Assembly: GCA_017544265.1 (NCBI GenBank)
Contig: JAFYEM010000033.1
Coordinates: forward strand, 39,277-103,276
Reading direction: 5' to 3'
Origin: Bacteroidales bacterium
Lineage (GTDB): Bacteria; Bacteroidota; Bacteroidia; Bacteroidales; UBA932
Length of the DNA stretch: 64,000 nt
The notes beneath the pieces are model-generated. The model did no database searches and was not told the DNA's origin. It worked only from the letters and a program-made list of their open reading frames with translations. Made by a program: the position numbers and the translations under genes. Within the stretch, counting starts at the first letter, position 1. Each line of letters starts with the position of its first letter. Positions 48,688 to 58,492 of this stretch are shown here, one piece after another.

Positions 48688-51600
48688 ATGAAACGTATTA
48701 TACCTATCCTCCTGCTTGTCTCAGCCGCACTTTTCTCCTGCGGCAGGTCACAGCAATCAGATGTGCCGGATTCGGCTTTTGCCGAATACATCAAGGCGTA
48801 CACCGGCGGAATCATAGGAGAACATTCGACAATCCGCGTCGAACTTACCTCAGACATTCCGGATGAGAAACGCACTGAGGAGAAGCTCTTCAGTTTCTCC
48901 CCTTCAGTGAAAGGTTCTGTCAGATGGAATTCTCCCTCTTCAGTGGAATTCATTCCTGACGACGGCGCTCTCAAGCCCGGCACCTCCTACGACATCAAAT
49001 TCCGCCTCGGCGAAATCATGGAGATTGCCGACAAGAAGCTGAAAGTATTTCCCTTCGGCATCGTAGTCAGGGCAGCCAAAGAAGCCGACGGCGAAATCGA
49101 GACCTTCGAAGGAGAAGGCTTCCACGTGGTATCGGCCCTTCTGCAGGGAGACCACGTTGACCTGAAATTCTCCGCGGAACTCGGCGACAATGCTTCCGCA
49201 AAAGGCCTCATCACCCTTTCCGGAGTAAGCCGGAGCCATATCAAGGTGGAAGGCGACATCGCCCGTGTCTATTTCTCCGATCGCAAGGAAGACATGGTCC
49301 TGACGGTCGATACTGCCGTCAAGGACGCTGACGGCAATCCCCTTTCTGCCGTTTTCCGCAAAACCTTCTACAAGAATCAGATAAAACCAGCCGTGGGAAT
49401 TCCCGTCTCCGGCAATATCCTTCCCGACAAGGCCAATCTGGTGCTTCCGTTGCGTGCCGTTAACCTCAGCGCCGTGGACATCACGGTCATCAGGATCTAT
49501 GAAAAGAATATTCTTTCATTCCTCCAGGCGAACGACATAGCCGGCAGCGAGCAGCTCCGCAGAAGCGGCCGCCTCGTTTACAGCGGCACCGTTTCCCTTG
49601 CCGGCGATCCCTCGAAAGACCTTCACGCATGGAACGACTTCGGAATTGACCTGAGCGGCCTCTTCGCGAAAGAACCAGGCGCCATCTACAGGATCAGGGC
49701 GTCTTTCAAGAAGGAATATTCCCTCTACAACAAAGATCTTTCCGACATTTCCGTTCCGTTGACCGGAGACGGAGTGCCTTCCGCTGCAGAAATGAGCAGT
49801 TGGGACGAGCCCGTCCCCTACTACTGGGAGAGTTTCTACGACTGGTCCGAATATGACTACGACGAGGAGGACAACCCCGACCACGCTTCCTACTACATGC
49901 TTGCCGAGCGTTTCCCCGTCATCAACCTGATGACATCGGAAATCGGCATGCTCGCAAAGGGTTCGGCTGACGGCTCCTTCTTCTTCACGGTGACCGACCT
50001 TCGCAGCGCCAAACCAATCTCCGGCGCCAGCGTAGAGGTCTATGACTATCAGCTGCAGCTTATCGCAAGCGGAAAGACCGGAGGCGACGGATGCATCAGC
50101 CTGAAACCTTCCCACAAGGCCTTCGTCGCCCTCGCCCGCAACGGCAAGTCAACCACCTACCTGAAAATAACCGACGGGGACCAGCTTTCCATGAGCCGCT
50201 TCGACGTCGGAGGCAAAATAGTCAAGGACGGCATCAAAGCCTTCATTTACGGAGAACGCGGAGTATGGCGTCCCGGCGACACCCTGCATGTAACGGCGGT
50301 CATCATGGACAGCGGGCACAGCATTCCCGACGGCCACCCCGCTTCGCTGGAGCTCTATACACCCGAAGGCCAGTTCTACACCCGCAAGGTGTCCACCGGC
50401 TCGGACGGCTTCTACTGCTTCAACATCCCCACCAAAGACACCGACCCGACCGGTTTCTGGAACGCCTGGGTCAAGATTGGCGGAAGCTCATTCTCAAAGA
50501 GCCTGAGCATAGAGACCATCAAGCCGAACCGGCTCAAGATCAATACCACCTTCCCCCAGAGCGTGCTTCGCGCCAAATCCAGGATCAGTCTCGACGTGGA
50601 CGCCAACTGGCTCACCGGCCCCGCCGCATCCGGACTCGAGGCCAAGGCCGTGATGACACTCCGTCAGGCAAAGACCGCCTTCAAAGGCTTTGACAACTAT
50701 ATTTTCGATCCTCCGGGAACATATTATTCATCCTCCGAGCACCAGCTCTTCCGCACCCGTCTGGACGGCAACGGCCATGCGTCCGTGGATGTGACTCTCC
50801 CTCCCGCCTATGGCGCTTCCGGCATGCTGAACGCCTTCGTAGTGTCTTCAGTTATGGAAAGCGGCGGCGACGAGAGCTTCACGACAGAGAGTTTCACCTT
50901 CTCCCCCTTCACCCATTATGTCGGACTCCGCATACCCGAAAGCGAGAGCAGCTATCTGGAAACCGACAAAGACCTGGTATTCTCCCTCGTCTGTGTCGAT
51001 GAAAACGGAAGGCGCACTGGCGGCCACAGGATTGAATACGGCATTCTCAAGATGAACTGGTCCTGGTGGTGGGAGTGCGGCAGCAGCATCGATTCCTATA
51101 TCGACGGATACAGCGCGGAATCTTTGCTCAGCGGCTCCGTGGTATCATCCGCCAGCAAAGACGCGACCTTCAGCTTCAAGCTGGACTATCCCGCATGGGG
51201 CTCGTTCGTGGTCTATGCCCGCGACACCCAGAGCGGCCATATCACGGGCACCACTGTCTATATCGACTGGCCGGAATGGAGGGGACGCGCCTCCCGCCGC
51301 GATCCCGAGATGCTGACCATGCTCACCTTCTCCACCGACAAGGAATCCTACAAGGCCGGTGAAAGCGCGACTGTCTATATTCCCGCGGCCCCGGGCGGAC
51401 AGGCCCTGATCACCGTGGAGAACTCCGCGGGAGTCCTTTCCAGCAAGTGGGTCAGCACTTCCAAAGACGCCGACACCGCGGTCAAGATTCCCGTCACCGC
51501 GGCCATGGCTCCTAACTTCTATATATATATCACTCTCCTCCAGCCCTACGGCAACGCCTCGAACGATCTGCCGATAAGGATGTACGGCGTGAAGAGGATA

Positions 51601-53853
51601 GGAGTCACAAATCCGGACTCCCATCTGGAACCGGTGATAAAGATGCCTGACAAACTGCATCCAGAAGAAGAATTCACAGTCAAGGTGAGCGAGAAAAACG
51701 GCAAGGCCATGACCTACACCCTCGCCATCGTGGATGAAGGCCTGCTGGACATCACCGGTTTCAAGACCCCGAATCCCTGGAACAAGATGTATGAGACCGA
51801 AGCCCTCGGCGTCAGGACCTGGGATATGTACGATGCCGTAGTCGGCGCCCTGAGCGGCCGTTTCAGCGCGACAGCCGCAATCGGCGGCGACCAGGACGAG
51901 ATGGTCTCGTCCCGCAAGGACAACCGATTCAATCCCATTGTCAAGTTCATCGGCCCCGTCAGTATCGGCAAAGGCGGTTCAGAGTCCCACAAGATCCGTC
52001 TTCCTATGTATGTAGGCTCCGTTCGCGTCATGGTCGTTGCCGGTCATGAGGAGAGCTTCGGCTGTGCTGAAAAAGCCGTTCCCGTGAAGTCTCCGCTAAT
52101 GATTCTGAGCACCCTGCCCAGGGTTATGAGCATCTCCGAGACCGTTGCCCTTCCGGTGAATGTCTTCGCCCTCGAGGACAATGTCAAGGATGTGAAGGTT
52201 AACGTAAGCGTGGACGGCCCCGTCAGCATTGAAGGCCCTTCCAGCCAGTCACTGAAATTCGCGAAAGAAGGAGACCAGCTCGCTTCCTTCATGCTGAAAG
52301 CAAACGGCGAAGGCCCCGCGACAGTCAAGATCACCGCCTCTTCCGGCCTGCAGAAAGCCAACGAGGAAATCCACATCGACGTCCGCCATCCCAATCCGAT
52401 AAAGACAAGCGTTTATTTCAACCAGATTGCCAAAGGCAAGTCAGTGTCGCTGGATGCCGAAGAGGACGGCCTGCTTACACTCGCCTCCTTCCCGGTGGTC
52501 AATGCTTCCGCAATTGCACAGAAAGTATTTGACTATCCTTACGACTGCACCGAGCAACTCGCCTCCAGGGGTCTTGCCCTTCTCCACCTCATGCCGCTTC
52601 TCGAGAATGAAGAAGCCGCAAAGGCCAAGGATCTGATTCCTCACATCATCAACTCCATCTACGCCCGGCAGAAAGCGGACGGCGGATTCTCCTACTGGAG
52701 TTCTTCCAGCTACTCCGACACCTGGGTTTCATCCCTTGCCGGACTCTTCCTCAGCGATGCTTCCGCAAAGGGCTACAAGGTCAGCGCCGGAGTGCTTTCA
52801 GCCTGGAAGAAGTACCAGAAGAAGATCGTAACCGCCTATCGCCACGCCGGCAATTCCGTATTCTCGGACGTTGACCAGAGCTTCCGCCTGTACACCCTCG
52901 CAGCAGCCGGAGCCGCCGAGACCGGTGCGATGAACCGCCTCAGCGAGGCTTCTGACCTGAAGGTTCGCGCCAAGTGGCAGCTCGCCTCCGCCTATGCCCT
53001 CTCCGGCAATGTCAAGACTGCTGCATCCCTGGTGGAGAAAGTGGACCAGAGCTTCGAGGAGTATGATCCGTACAATATCACCTACGGTTCCACCCTTCGT
53101 GACAAATGCCTCGCCCTTGAAGCCTATGCCCTCACCAACAATATGAGTACCGCCTATCCCGTGGCACTCGACATTGCCGAATCTGCTGGCAAGGGCTATA
53201 TGTCCACCTCCGAGATGGCCTTCGCTGCAATCGCCCTCGACCGTCTCCACGAGAAATTCAAGACCGATGCAATCGACGCGGTGCTGACCGTGGACGGCAA
53301 GTCCAAAAACATCACATCCGCCAAAGCTACCGTGACCAACAAGGTCAAGGGCAACATAAAAGTCGAGAACAAGTCGGACGGAACCCTCTTCGCAACGCTA
53401 GTCGTTCAGTCCCGTCCCGCTCCCGGAACCTTTGTCCCTGCCACTTCCAACGGTCTCAAGGTGGATGTATCCTACACTGACCTCGAAGGCAAGCCCATTG
53501 CCGTGGAGCAACTGCCTCAGGGCATCGAACTCTTTGTCAACATCACAGCCCGCAACACCAGCGGCATTATGGACAGGCGGAACATCGCCCTCACCAACAT
53601 GCTGCCCGCAGGATGGGAAGTCGTCAATGAGAGGCTCACCACCGGAGCGGACTCCTACGGCAACATGGATATCCGCGACGACCGTGTAGTATGGTACTTC
53701 GACCTTGCCCGCAACCGTTCCAAGAGCTTCAAGGTCAAGGTACGTACGGCTTATGAAGGTGACTACATCCTGCCTGCTGTTACGCTCGAGGCCATGTACG
53801 AACCGGGTATTGCAGCATCCACCGCTTCCTCCAGGGTCAGCGTCGTGAAATGA
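48688..53853 (+). CDS. Alpha-2-macroglobulin-like lipoprotein (YfhM type)
   Basis: 1721 residues with lipobox ALFSC (C18). MG-type beta domains extend from the N-terminus; the region with GVWRPGDTLHVTAVIMD marks the macroglobulin core, and the thioester site is intact as C1287-TEQ in YPYDCTEQLASRG. The following helical domain (HLMPLLENEEAAKAKDLI and on) is the thioester-domain toroid, ending in a receptor-binding-like beta domain. Such proteins trap proteases that breach the outer membrane. The frame is open 113 residues further upstream, across tRNA-Cys, but ATG 48688 gives a proper lipoprotein signal. Overlaps pbpC by 4 bases, the classic pairing. Confidence 0.92.
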   Translation: MKRIIPILLLVSAALFSCGRSQQSDVPDSAFAEYIKAYTGGIIGEHSTIRVELTSDIPDEKRTEEKLFSFSPSVKGSVRWNSPSSVEFIPDDGALKPGTSYDIKFRLGEIMEIADKKLKVFPFGIVVRAAKEADGEIETFEGEGFHVVSALLQGDHVDLKFSAELGDNASAKGLITLSGVSRSHIKVEGDIARVYFSDRKEDMVLTVDTAVKDADGNPLSAVFRKTFYKNQIKPAVGIPVSGNILPDKANLVLPLRAVNLSAVDITVIRIYEKNILSFLQANDIAGSEQLRRSGRLVYSGTVSLAGDPSKDLHAWNDFGIDLSGLFAKEPGAIYRIRASFKKEYSLYNKDLSDISVPLTGDGVPSAAEMSSWDEPVPYYWESFYDWSEYDYDEEDNPDHASYYMLAERFPVINLMTSEIGMLAKGSADGSFFFTVTDLRSAKPISGASVEVYDYQLQLIASGKTGGDGCISLKPSHKAFVALARNGKSTTYLKITDGDQLSMSRFDVGGKIVKDGIKAFIYGERGVWRPGDTLHVTAVIMDSGHSIPDGHPASLELYTPEGQFYTRKVSTGSDGFYCFNIPTKDTDPTGFWNAWVKIGGSSFSKSLSIETIKPNRLKINTTFPQSVLRAKSRISLDVDANWLTGPAASGLEAKAVMTLRQAKTAFKGFDNYIFDPPGTYYSSSEHQLFRTRLDGNGHASVDVTLPPAYGASGMLNAFVVSSVMESGGDESFTTESFTFSPFTHYVGLRIPESESSYLETDKDLVFSLVCVDENGRRTGGHRIEYGILKMNWSWWWECGSSIDSYIDGYSAESLLSGSVVSSASKDATFSFKLDYPAWGSFVVYARDTQSGHITGTTVYIDWPEWRGRASRRDPEMLTMLTFSTDKESYKAGESATVYIPAAPGGQALITVENSAGVLSSKWVSTSKDADTAVKIPVTAAMAPNFYIYITLLQPYGNASNDLPIRMYGVKRIGVTNPDSHLEPVIKMPDKLHPEEEFTVKVSEKNGKAMTYTLAIVDEGLLDITGFKTPNPWNKMYETEALGVRTWDMYDAVVGALSGRFSATAAIGGDQDEMVSSRKDNRFNPIVKFIGPVSIGKGGSESHKIRLPMYVGSVRVMVVAGHEESFGCAEKAVPVKSPLMILSTLPRVMSISETVALPVNVFALEDNVKDVKVNVSVDGPVSIEGPSSQSLKFAKEGDQLASFMLKANGEGPATVKITASSGLQKANEEIHIDVRHPNPIKTSVYFNQIAKGKSVSLDAEEDGLLTLASFPVVNASAIAQKVFDYPYDCTEQLASRGLALLHLMPLLENEEAAKAKDLIPHIINSIYARQKADGGFSYWSSSSYSDTWVSSLAGLFLSDASAKGYKVSAGVLSAWKKYQKKIVTAYRHAGNSVFSDVDQSFRLYTLAAAGAAETGAMNRLSEASDLKVRAKWQLASAYALSGNVKTAASLVEKVDQSFEEYDPYNITYGSTLRDKCLALEAYALTNNMSTAYPVALDIAESAGKGYMSTSEMAFAAIALDRLHEKFKTDAIDAVLTVDGKSKNITSAKATVTNKVKGNIKVENKSDGTLFATLVVQSRPAPGTFVPATSNGLKVDVSYTDLEGKPIAVEQLPQGIELFVNITARNTSGIMDRRNIALTNMLPAGWEVVNERLTTGADSYGNMDIRDDRVVWYFDLARNRSKSFKVKVRTAYEGDYILPAVTLEAMYEPGIAASTASSRVSVVK

Positions 53854-56015
53854 GCCTGAAGGGGAAGATAATCCTCACTTTAACAGTTTCCCTCGGCATC
53901 TGGTACCTTCTGTGCCTGCCGAGGGAACTTTTTAGGGGAGTCAGTTACTCCACCGTGGTAACAGACCGCGGCGGAGAACTCCTGGGCGCCAGGACCGCCG
54001 ATGACGGACAGTGGCGCTTTCCACCCTGCGACACCGTGCCCCGCCGCTACAGGGAGGCCCTTATCGAATTCGAGGACAGATTCTTCCCCTACCACCCCGG
54101 AGTGAATCCGGCCTCGATAGTCCGGGCTCTGATATCCAATATCCGCAGCGGACATGTAACCAGCGGCGGCAGCACAATAACGATGCAGGTGGTCCGCATG
54201 TCCCGCCACCGTGAAAGGACTCTGCGGCAGAAAATAATCGAAGCCATACTCGCTACCAGGCTGGAGCAGAGGTACTCAAAAAAGAAAATTCTTGCGCTGT
54301 ACGCATCCCACGCCCCCTTCGGCGGCAACGTTGTGGGCATCGAGGCCGCCGCATGGAGATATTTCGGGGCCCCGGCCGGAGAACTGACCTGGGCCGAGGC
54401 CGCCACTCTCGCGGTGCTTCCGAACTCCCCCGCCTCTATCCACCCGGGACGCGCCAGGGAGGCCCTGCTTGAAAAGCGGAACCGCCTGCTGGAGCGGCTT
54501 CACCGAAAGGGACTCATGGACAGCGAGACCCTAAGCCTCTCCCTTGAGGAGCCGCTGCCCGACGCTCCCCTGCCGCTTCCAGCATACGCACAGCACCTTG
54601 TCGACTATTACAATCTGAACGCCCACGGGAGGCAGGTCGCCACCACAATTGACCTTGCCCTGCAGCGGCAGCTGACGGATATCACCAGCGCGACCTCCGA
54701 TCATCTGGCAAAAGAAGACATCGCCGACCTTGCCGCCGTCGTCATAGACATAAAGAGCGGAGAAATCCGCGCCTATATTGGTAATTCCTCACCCGGAAGG
54801 GAGCGCAACGGGGTCAATGTGGACATTGCCCGCCGCAAACGCAGCACCGGCAGCATACTGAAACCATTCCTCTACTGCGCCGCCTTCCAGGACGGAGTCG
54901 TACTGCCGGGGACCCTTCTGCCGGACACCCCTGTCAACATAAACGGCTTCACTCCCCAGAACTTCGACATGAAGTATTACGGGGCAGTTCCGGCCGGCGA
55001 GGCCCTTTCCCGTTCCCTCAACATTCCGGCTGTACACCTGCTTCGGGACTATGGAATCGGTAAATTCCTGGCGCTGCTGAAAGAATGCGGATTCACCACT
55101 TTCCCATTGGAGCCGGACCACTACGGACTTTCGCTGATACTCGGCGGAGGAGAAGCGAATCTGCTTGAAACCACATCTGCCTATGCCAATATGGCCCGCT
55201 GCTTACTTTCCCTTGACGACGGCCCCTGGAAAGAGCCCCGGGCACTCTGGCAGACATTTCAGGCTTTGAAGGAAGTAAACAGGGCTGATGAACTGGATTA
55301 CAATCTGATACAATCATTGAGAAAGGCCGCATGGAAGACCGGGACCAGCTATGGATTCCGCGATGCCTGGGCCGTGGGAGTAACCCCCGACTGGGCAGTC
55401 GGCGTCTGGGCCGGGAATGCGGACGGACATGGAGTCCCGGGGCTTATCGGAGCCCGCACTGCTGGTCCGGTACTCTTCGACATACTGAATGTGCTGCCTA
55501 AGGGAAAGGACTGGTTCGACGAGCCCGAAGAAGGCGTCGCCGCCGAAGTCTGCCCCGCCTCAGGATACCTGAAAGGCCCGTGGTGCCCGGAAAGCGAGAC
55601 CGTTATGCTCTCGCCCAAAGGTCTTGAAAGCGGGGCCTGTCCATACCACAGAAGCATAGACGGGGAAGTAGTGTTCGCCCTGCCTCCGGCAATGGAATGG
55701 TACTATAAAGACTATCACCCCGAATACGTTCCCCCCAGGCACAGCATTAGTGACGAGACCATGGAATTCATATACCCGTCCAACGGGAGCCGCCTGAGCC
55801 TGCCGAGGCAGCTGGACGGGTCTTTGGGCGGCATTGTATTCCAGCTTGCGCACCGCAACCCCAACGAAAGAATCTGGTGGCATCTGGACGGCAGCTACAT
55901 AGGCGAGACCACCTACCTGCACCGCCTTTCCCTGACTCCTTCCAAAGGGCCGCACACGCTCACCGTCGTGGACAGCAACGCCGCCACGGCTTCCATTTCA
56001 TTTACGATACTGTAA
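53850..56015 (+). CDS. pbpC: Penicillin-binding protein 1C
   Basis: Bifunctional peptidoglycan synthase of 721 residues. Membrane anchor (about 5-25), a GT51 glycosyltransferase domain with IEFEDRFFPYHPGVN and GGSTITMQVVR, a transpeptidase domain with the serine S335 in GSILKPF and KTG at 496-498 (KTGTSYGF), and a PBP1C-specific C-terminal domain. Pairs with the alpha-2-macroglobulin, which is thought to protect the periplasm while PbpC repairs wall damage. The 3' end abuts the next gene on the opposite strand with no gap. Confidence 0.93.
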   Translation: MSLKGKIILTLTVSLGIWYLLCLPRELFRGVSYSTVVTDRGGELLGARTADDGQWRFPPCDTVPRRYREALIEFEDRFFPYHPGVNPASIVRALISNIRSGHVTSGGSTITMQVVRMSRHRERTLRQKIIEAILATRLEQRYSKKKILALYASHAPFGGNVVGIEAAAWRYFGAPAGELTWAEAATLAVLPNSPASIHPGRAREALLEKRNRLLERLHRKGLMDSETLSLSLEEPLPDAPLPLPAYAQHLVDYYNLNAHGRQVATTIDLALQRQLTDITSATSDHLAKEDIADLAAVVIDIKSGEIRAYIGNSSPGRERNGVNVDIARRKRSTGSILKPFLYCAAFQDGVVLPGTLLPDTPVNINGFTPQNFDMKYYGAVPAGEALSRSLNIPAVHLLRDYGIGKFLALLKECGFTTFPLEPDHYGLSLILGGGEANLLETTSAYANMARCLLSLDDGPWKEPRALWQTFQALKEVNRADELDYNLIQSLRKAAWKTGTSYGFRDAWAVGVTPDWAVGVWAGNADGHGVPGLIGARTAGPVLFDILNVLPKGKDWFDEPEEGVAAEVCPASGYLKGPWCPESETVMLSPKGLESGACPYHRSIDGEVVFALPPAMEWYYKDYHPEYVPPRHSISDETMEFIYPSNGSRLSLPRQLDGSLGGIVFQLAHRNPNERIWWHLDGSYIGETTYLHRLSLTPSKGPHTLTVVDSNAATASISFTIL

Positions 56016-57209
56016 TTATTCCACGTACAGAAGCAACCCCTTCAGATACTCCCCTTCCGGATGATAGATATTTACCGGATGGTCTGCCGGCTGGTTCATC
56101 CTGTCCAGCACGCGCACGCTCCTTCCGGTCTGCGCGGCGGCAGAAAATACAGCAAGGGCGAACGCCTCTTTGTCAACCACCTGTGAGCAGCTGAAAGTGA
56201 ATACCAATCCCCCGGGAGCGACCTTGGATATCGCCGAGGCATTGAGCCTCTGATAGGCCCTCAGCGCATTCTGAAGCGCGCCCCTGTGCTTTGCAAATGC
56301 TGGCGGATCCACTATCATGAGGTCGTACTTGCCTTCCGGCGCCTTCTTCAGGAAATCTATCGCGTCGGTGCAGTAGCCGCTGTGGACATCTTCGCCGAAG
56401 CCGTTCAGAGCGATATTACGTTCCACCATTTCCATGGCCTTGCGGGAGGAATCAACGGAATCCACATGAACGGCACCGCCGCGGAGGGCATAGACCGAAA
56501 AACCGCCGGTATAGCAGAAGAGGTTCAGCACGTTACGGCCCTTTGAAAGCGCCCCGACGGCGGCACGGTTTTCCCTCTGGTCCAGGAAAAAGCCGGTTTT
56601 CTGTCCTTCGGTCCAGTTCACCAGGAATTTGTTTCCCCCTTCCAGGACAAGCTGCTCGTCATCCTTATAGTCATCGGAACGGTACAGGTAGCCGTCCACA
56701 AGGTCCAGGCCCGCTTTGAAAGGGGCGGTGCCGGAGCTCTTGTCATAGACCGCCTTCAGCGCCGGGCCGTAGACCTTCATCAGGGCGTCGGATATCTGCT
56801 TCCGGCTGCGGAACATCCCGACTGAATGGGCCTGGATGACAGCCACTCCGTCGTACCAGTCCACGATAAGCCCGGGAAGATTGTCCCCTTCGCCATGGAC
56901 AAGCCGGTAGCAATTCGTCAGGGAAGACGACACCAGCCCGGCCGCCTTTCGTTCCTCAAGAGCTTTCCCGAGCATAATCTCGAAGAAATCGGCCTGCAGA
57001 GGCGTCTGGTCGAAACTCAGTATGCGTACCGCGATGGAGCCTATCTGGTAATGGCCGTAGGCGAGGAAAGAGCCGTCGGAGGCGAACACGCCGACTATCT
57101 CGCCCTCCCGCGGCTGCCCTACTATCTGGGCGACAGCACCGGAGAATACCCAGGGGTGGAAACGCCTCAGGGACTCATCACGCCCTTTCTTAAGATATAT
57201 CTTTGTCAT
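56016..57209 (-). CDS. SAM-dependent rRNA methyltransferase, RlmI-like
   Basis: 397 residues from ATG 57209. An N-terminal PUA domain (YLKKGRDESLRRFHPWVFS) is followed by a RlmI/RlmL-type m5C methyltransferase domain with NLFCYTGGFSVYALRGGA (SAM site) and the catalytic DPPAFAKHR and FSCSQVV. Methylates 23S rRNA cytosine by family. The open frame begins at 57263 but the PUA start fits M at 57209. Its start overlaps the exonuclease gene by 20 bases. Confidence 0.88.
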   Translation of the reverse strand: MTKIYLKKGRDESLRRFHPWVFSGAVAQIVGQPREGEIVGVFASDGSFLAYGHYQIGSIAVRILSFDQTPLQADFFEIMLGKALEERKAAGLVSSSLTNCYRLVHGEGDNLPGLIVDWYDGVAVIQAHSVGMFRSRKQISDALMKVYGPALKAVYDKSSGTAPFKAGLDLVDGYLYRSDDYKDDEQLVLEGGNKFLVNWTEGQKTGFFLDQRENRAAVGALSKGRNVLNLFCYTGGFSVYALRGGAVHVDSVDSSRKAMEMVERNIALNGFGEDVHSGYCTDAIDFLKKAPEGKYDLMIVDPPAFAKHRGALQNALRAYQRLNASAISKVAPGGLVFTFSCSQVVDKEAFALAVFSAAAQTGRSVRVLDRMNQPADHPVNIYHPEGEYLKGLLLYVE

Positions 57210-57780
57210 TTTTCTGCAGTTTAAGGTACATTTCGCGGCAGATCCAAGCATCCGTGGCGGCATAGCGCTGCTGAGCCGGAGAAAGCGTGGAAGACTCCCA
57301 GTTGGAGAGCTGCTGGGCCTTGGATATCTTTACACCGAGTATGATTCCCGCCATTTTCTTGACGCCGAGTTCGCAAATTCCGAAACGGCCTACTTCTTTC
57401 TGCAGGTCGACGAATCCGCCCGGAGTGAACATGCCGTGCCGCTGCAGACCGCGGATATCATCAAGCACTGCGGCGCCTATCTTTTTAATATTCTTGCTGC
57501 GAAGGATCGACTTCAGCTCCGTCGGCAGGCCTATGCAGTTAAGTCGGAACAGGAACGCCCTGTCCTCAGAGGAAAGCTGCAGCAGCGCGGTGCCGTAATG
57601 CGTACCCGGGCTGAATGAAGGCCGCGTCTCCGTGTCGAAACCCAGGAGAGTGCATCCGCCCAGATATTCAACAGCCCTGTCATAGACCTCTCCGGGAGCG
57701 TCCACTACGACTATTTCTCCTTCAAAAGCAGAGATCGGCAGCTCCTTCAGTTCTTCATTGCTTATTCTGTCTTTGAACAT
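57190..57780 (-). CDS. RNase D-like 3'-5' exonuclease domain protein
   Basis: 196 residues: a single DEDDy exonuclease domain. The first acidic pair is in GFDTETRPSF (DxE), a further Asp lies in AVLDDIRGLQRH, and the last block is RYAATDAWICREMY with the Tyr and Asp of the DEDDy type. No HRDC domains, so it is the short WRN/RNase D-like form found in Bacteroidetes. RNA or DNA substrate cannot be told. It overlaps the hydrolase gene upstream by 19 bases and the methyltransferase gene by 20. Confidence 0.88.
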   Translation of the reverse strand: MFKDRISNEELKELPISAFEGEIVVVDAPGEVYDRAVEYLGGCTLLGFDTETRPSFSPGTHYGTALLQLSSEDRAFLFRLNCIGLPTELKSILRSKNIKKIGAAVLDDIRGLQRHGMFTPGGFVDLQKEVGRFGICELGVKKMAGIILGVKISKAQQLSNWESSTLSPAQQRYAATDAWICREMYLKLQKNDKDIS

Positions 57781-58418
57781 AAATCCAATGTTTCCAATAT
57801 CTTCGGTATCAGCAGGTTCTTCACATGTTTTTCCTCCATGAAGTGAGTGCCCTCATAGACAGTATAGGATTTGCCGAAATACTTTTCATAGAGGTCCAGG
57901 CGGACTATTCCCTGCTTCATATAATGGTCATGCGTTCCGAAAAATGCATAGAAATAGTCATGACTGCCGCCTGCCGGCATATTTTTGAGGGCGTCTTCCC
58001 AGTGCGCCCGATACTTGAGCATAATTTTCCTGCGGAATTTGAGTTTCTGCCTGTCCCCTTTCTTCACCCGGAATATCAGGTGCATGATAAGGGAAACACC
58101 CGGAATGCACACTGCCCATGCCCTGCCGTAGAGGTTTCGCGGCGCCCCGAGGGACGGGGAAACCAGGATATGCGGCACTCCCCTCAGCCTGATTGCCTGA
58201 ATAGCCCCGAGCGACTCCCCGATCACGAGCACTGGTTTGAGTTCATCAAACCAGGAAAGCAATTGCTGCCGGCCGATTTCGGGGTCGAAATCATATGTCC
58301 TCACCACGACGTTCACCTTTCTGCCGTCATATTCCTTATCCTGAAAATACTCATTCAGAAGCCTGGGAATACGGCTGTCGCCTCCCCCACCCATACCGTG
58401 GACATACAGAATATTCAT
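57762..58418 (-). CDS. Alpha/beta-hydrolase-fold protein
   Basis: 218 residues. Oxyanion-side HGMGGGGDSRIP after the first strand, nucleophile elbow GESLGA, a helical lid (KGDRQKLKFRRKIMLKYRAHW), then FFGTHDHYMK (Asp) and EGTHFMEE (His). This makes a complete Ser-Asp-His triad. Resembles short YqiA-like esterases, substrate unknown. ATG 58418 is chosen over a GTG one codon earlier. Strong -7 box 19 bases upstream. Confidence 0.75.
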   Translation of the reverse strand: MNILYVHGMGGGGDSRIPRLLNEYFQDKEYDGRKVNVVVRTYDFDPEIGRQQLLSWFDELKPVLVIGESLGAIQAIRLRGVPHILVSPSLGAPRNLYGRAWAVCIPGVSLIMHLIFRVKKGDRQKLKFRRKIMLKYRAHWEDALKNMPAGGSHDYFYAFFGTHDHYMKQGIVRLDLYEKYFGKSYTVYEGTHFMEEKHVKNLLIPKILETLDLCSKTE

Positions 58419-58437
58419 CACGCATTTTTTTAGGTTG

Positions 58438-58465
58438 CAAATTTACTATTTTCTCACTAATTTTG
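58438..58465. promoter_or_regulatory. Back-to-back divergent promoters
   Basis: Minus-strand TAAATTTG (58438-58445) for the hydrolase operon and plus-strand TAATTTTG (58458-58465) for the C1 peptidase operon, 12 bases apart. Each -33 region therefore overlaps the opposite -7 region, and RNA polymerase cannot bind both at once. Confidence 0.7.
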
Positions 58466-58492
58466 TTGCCTATAAAACGAATTATTGTAAAG

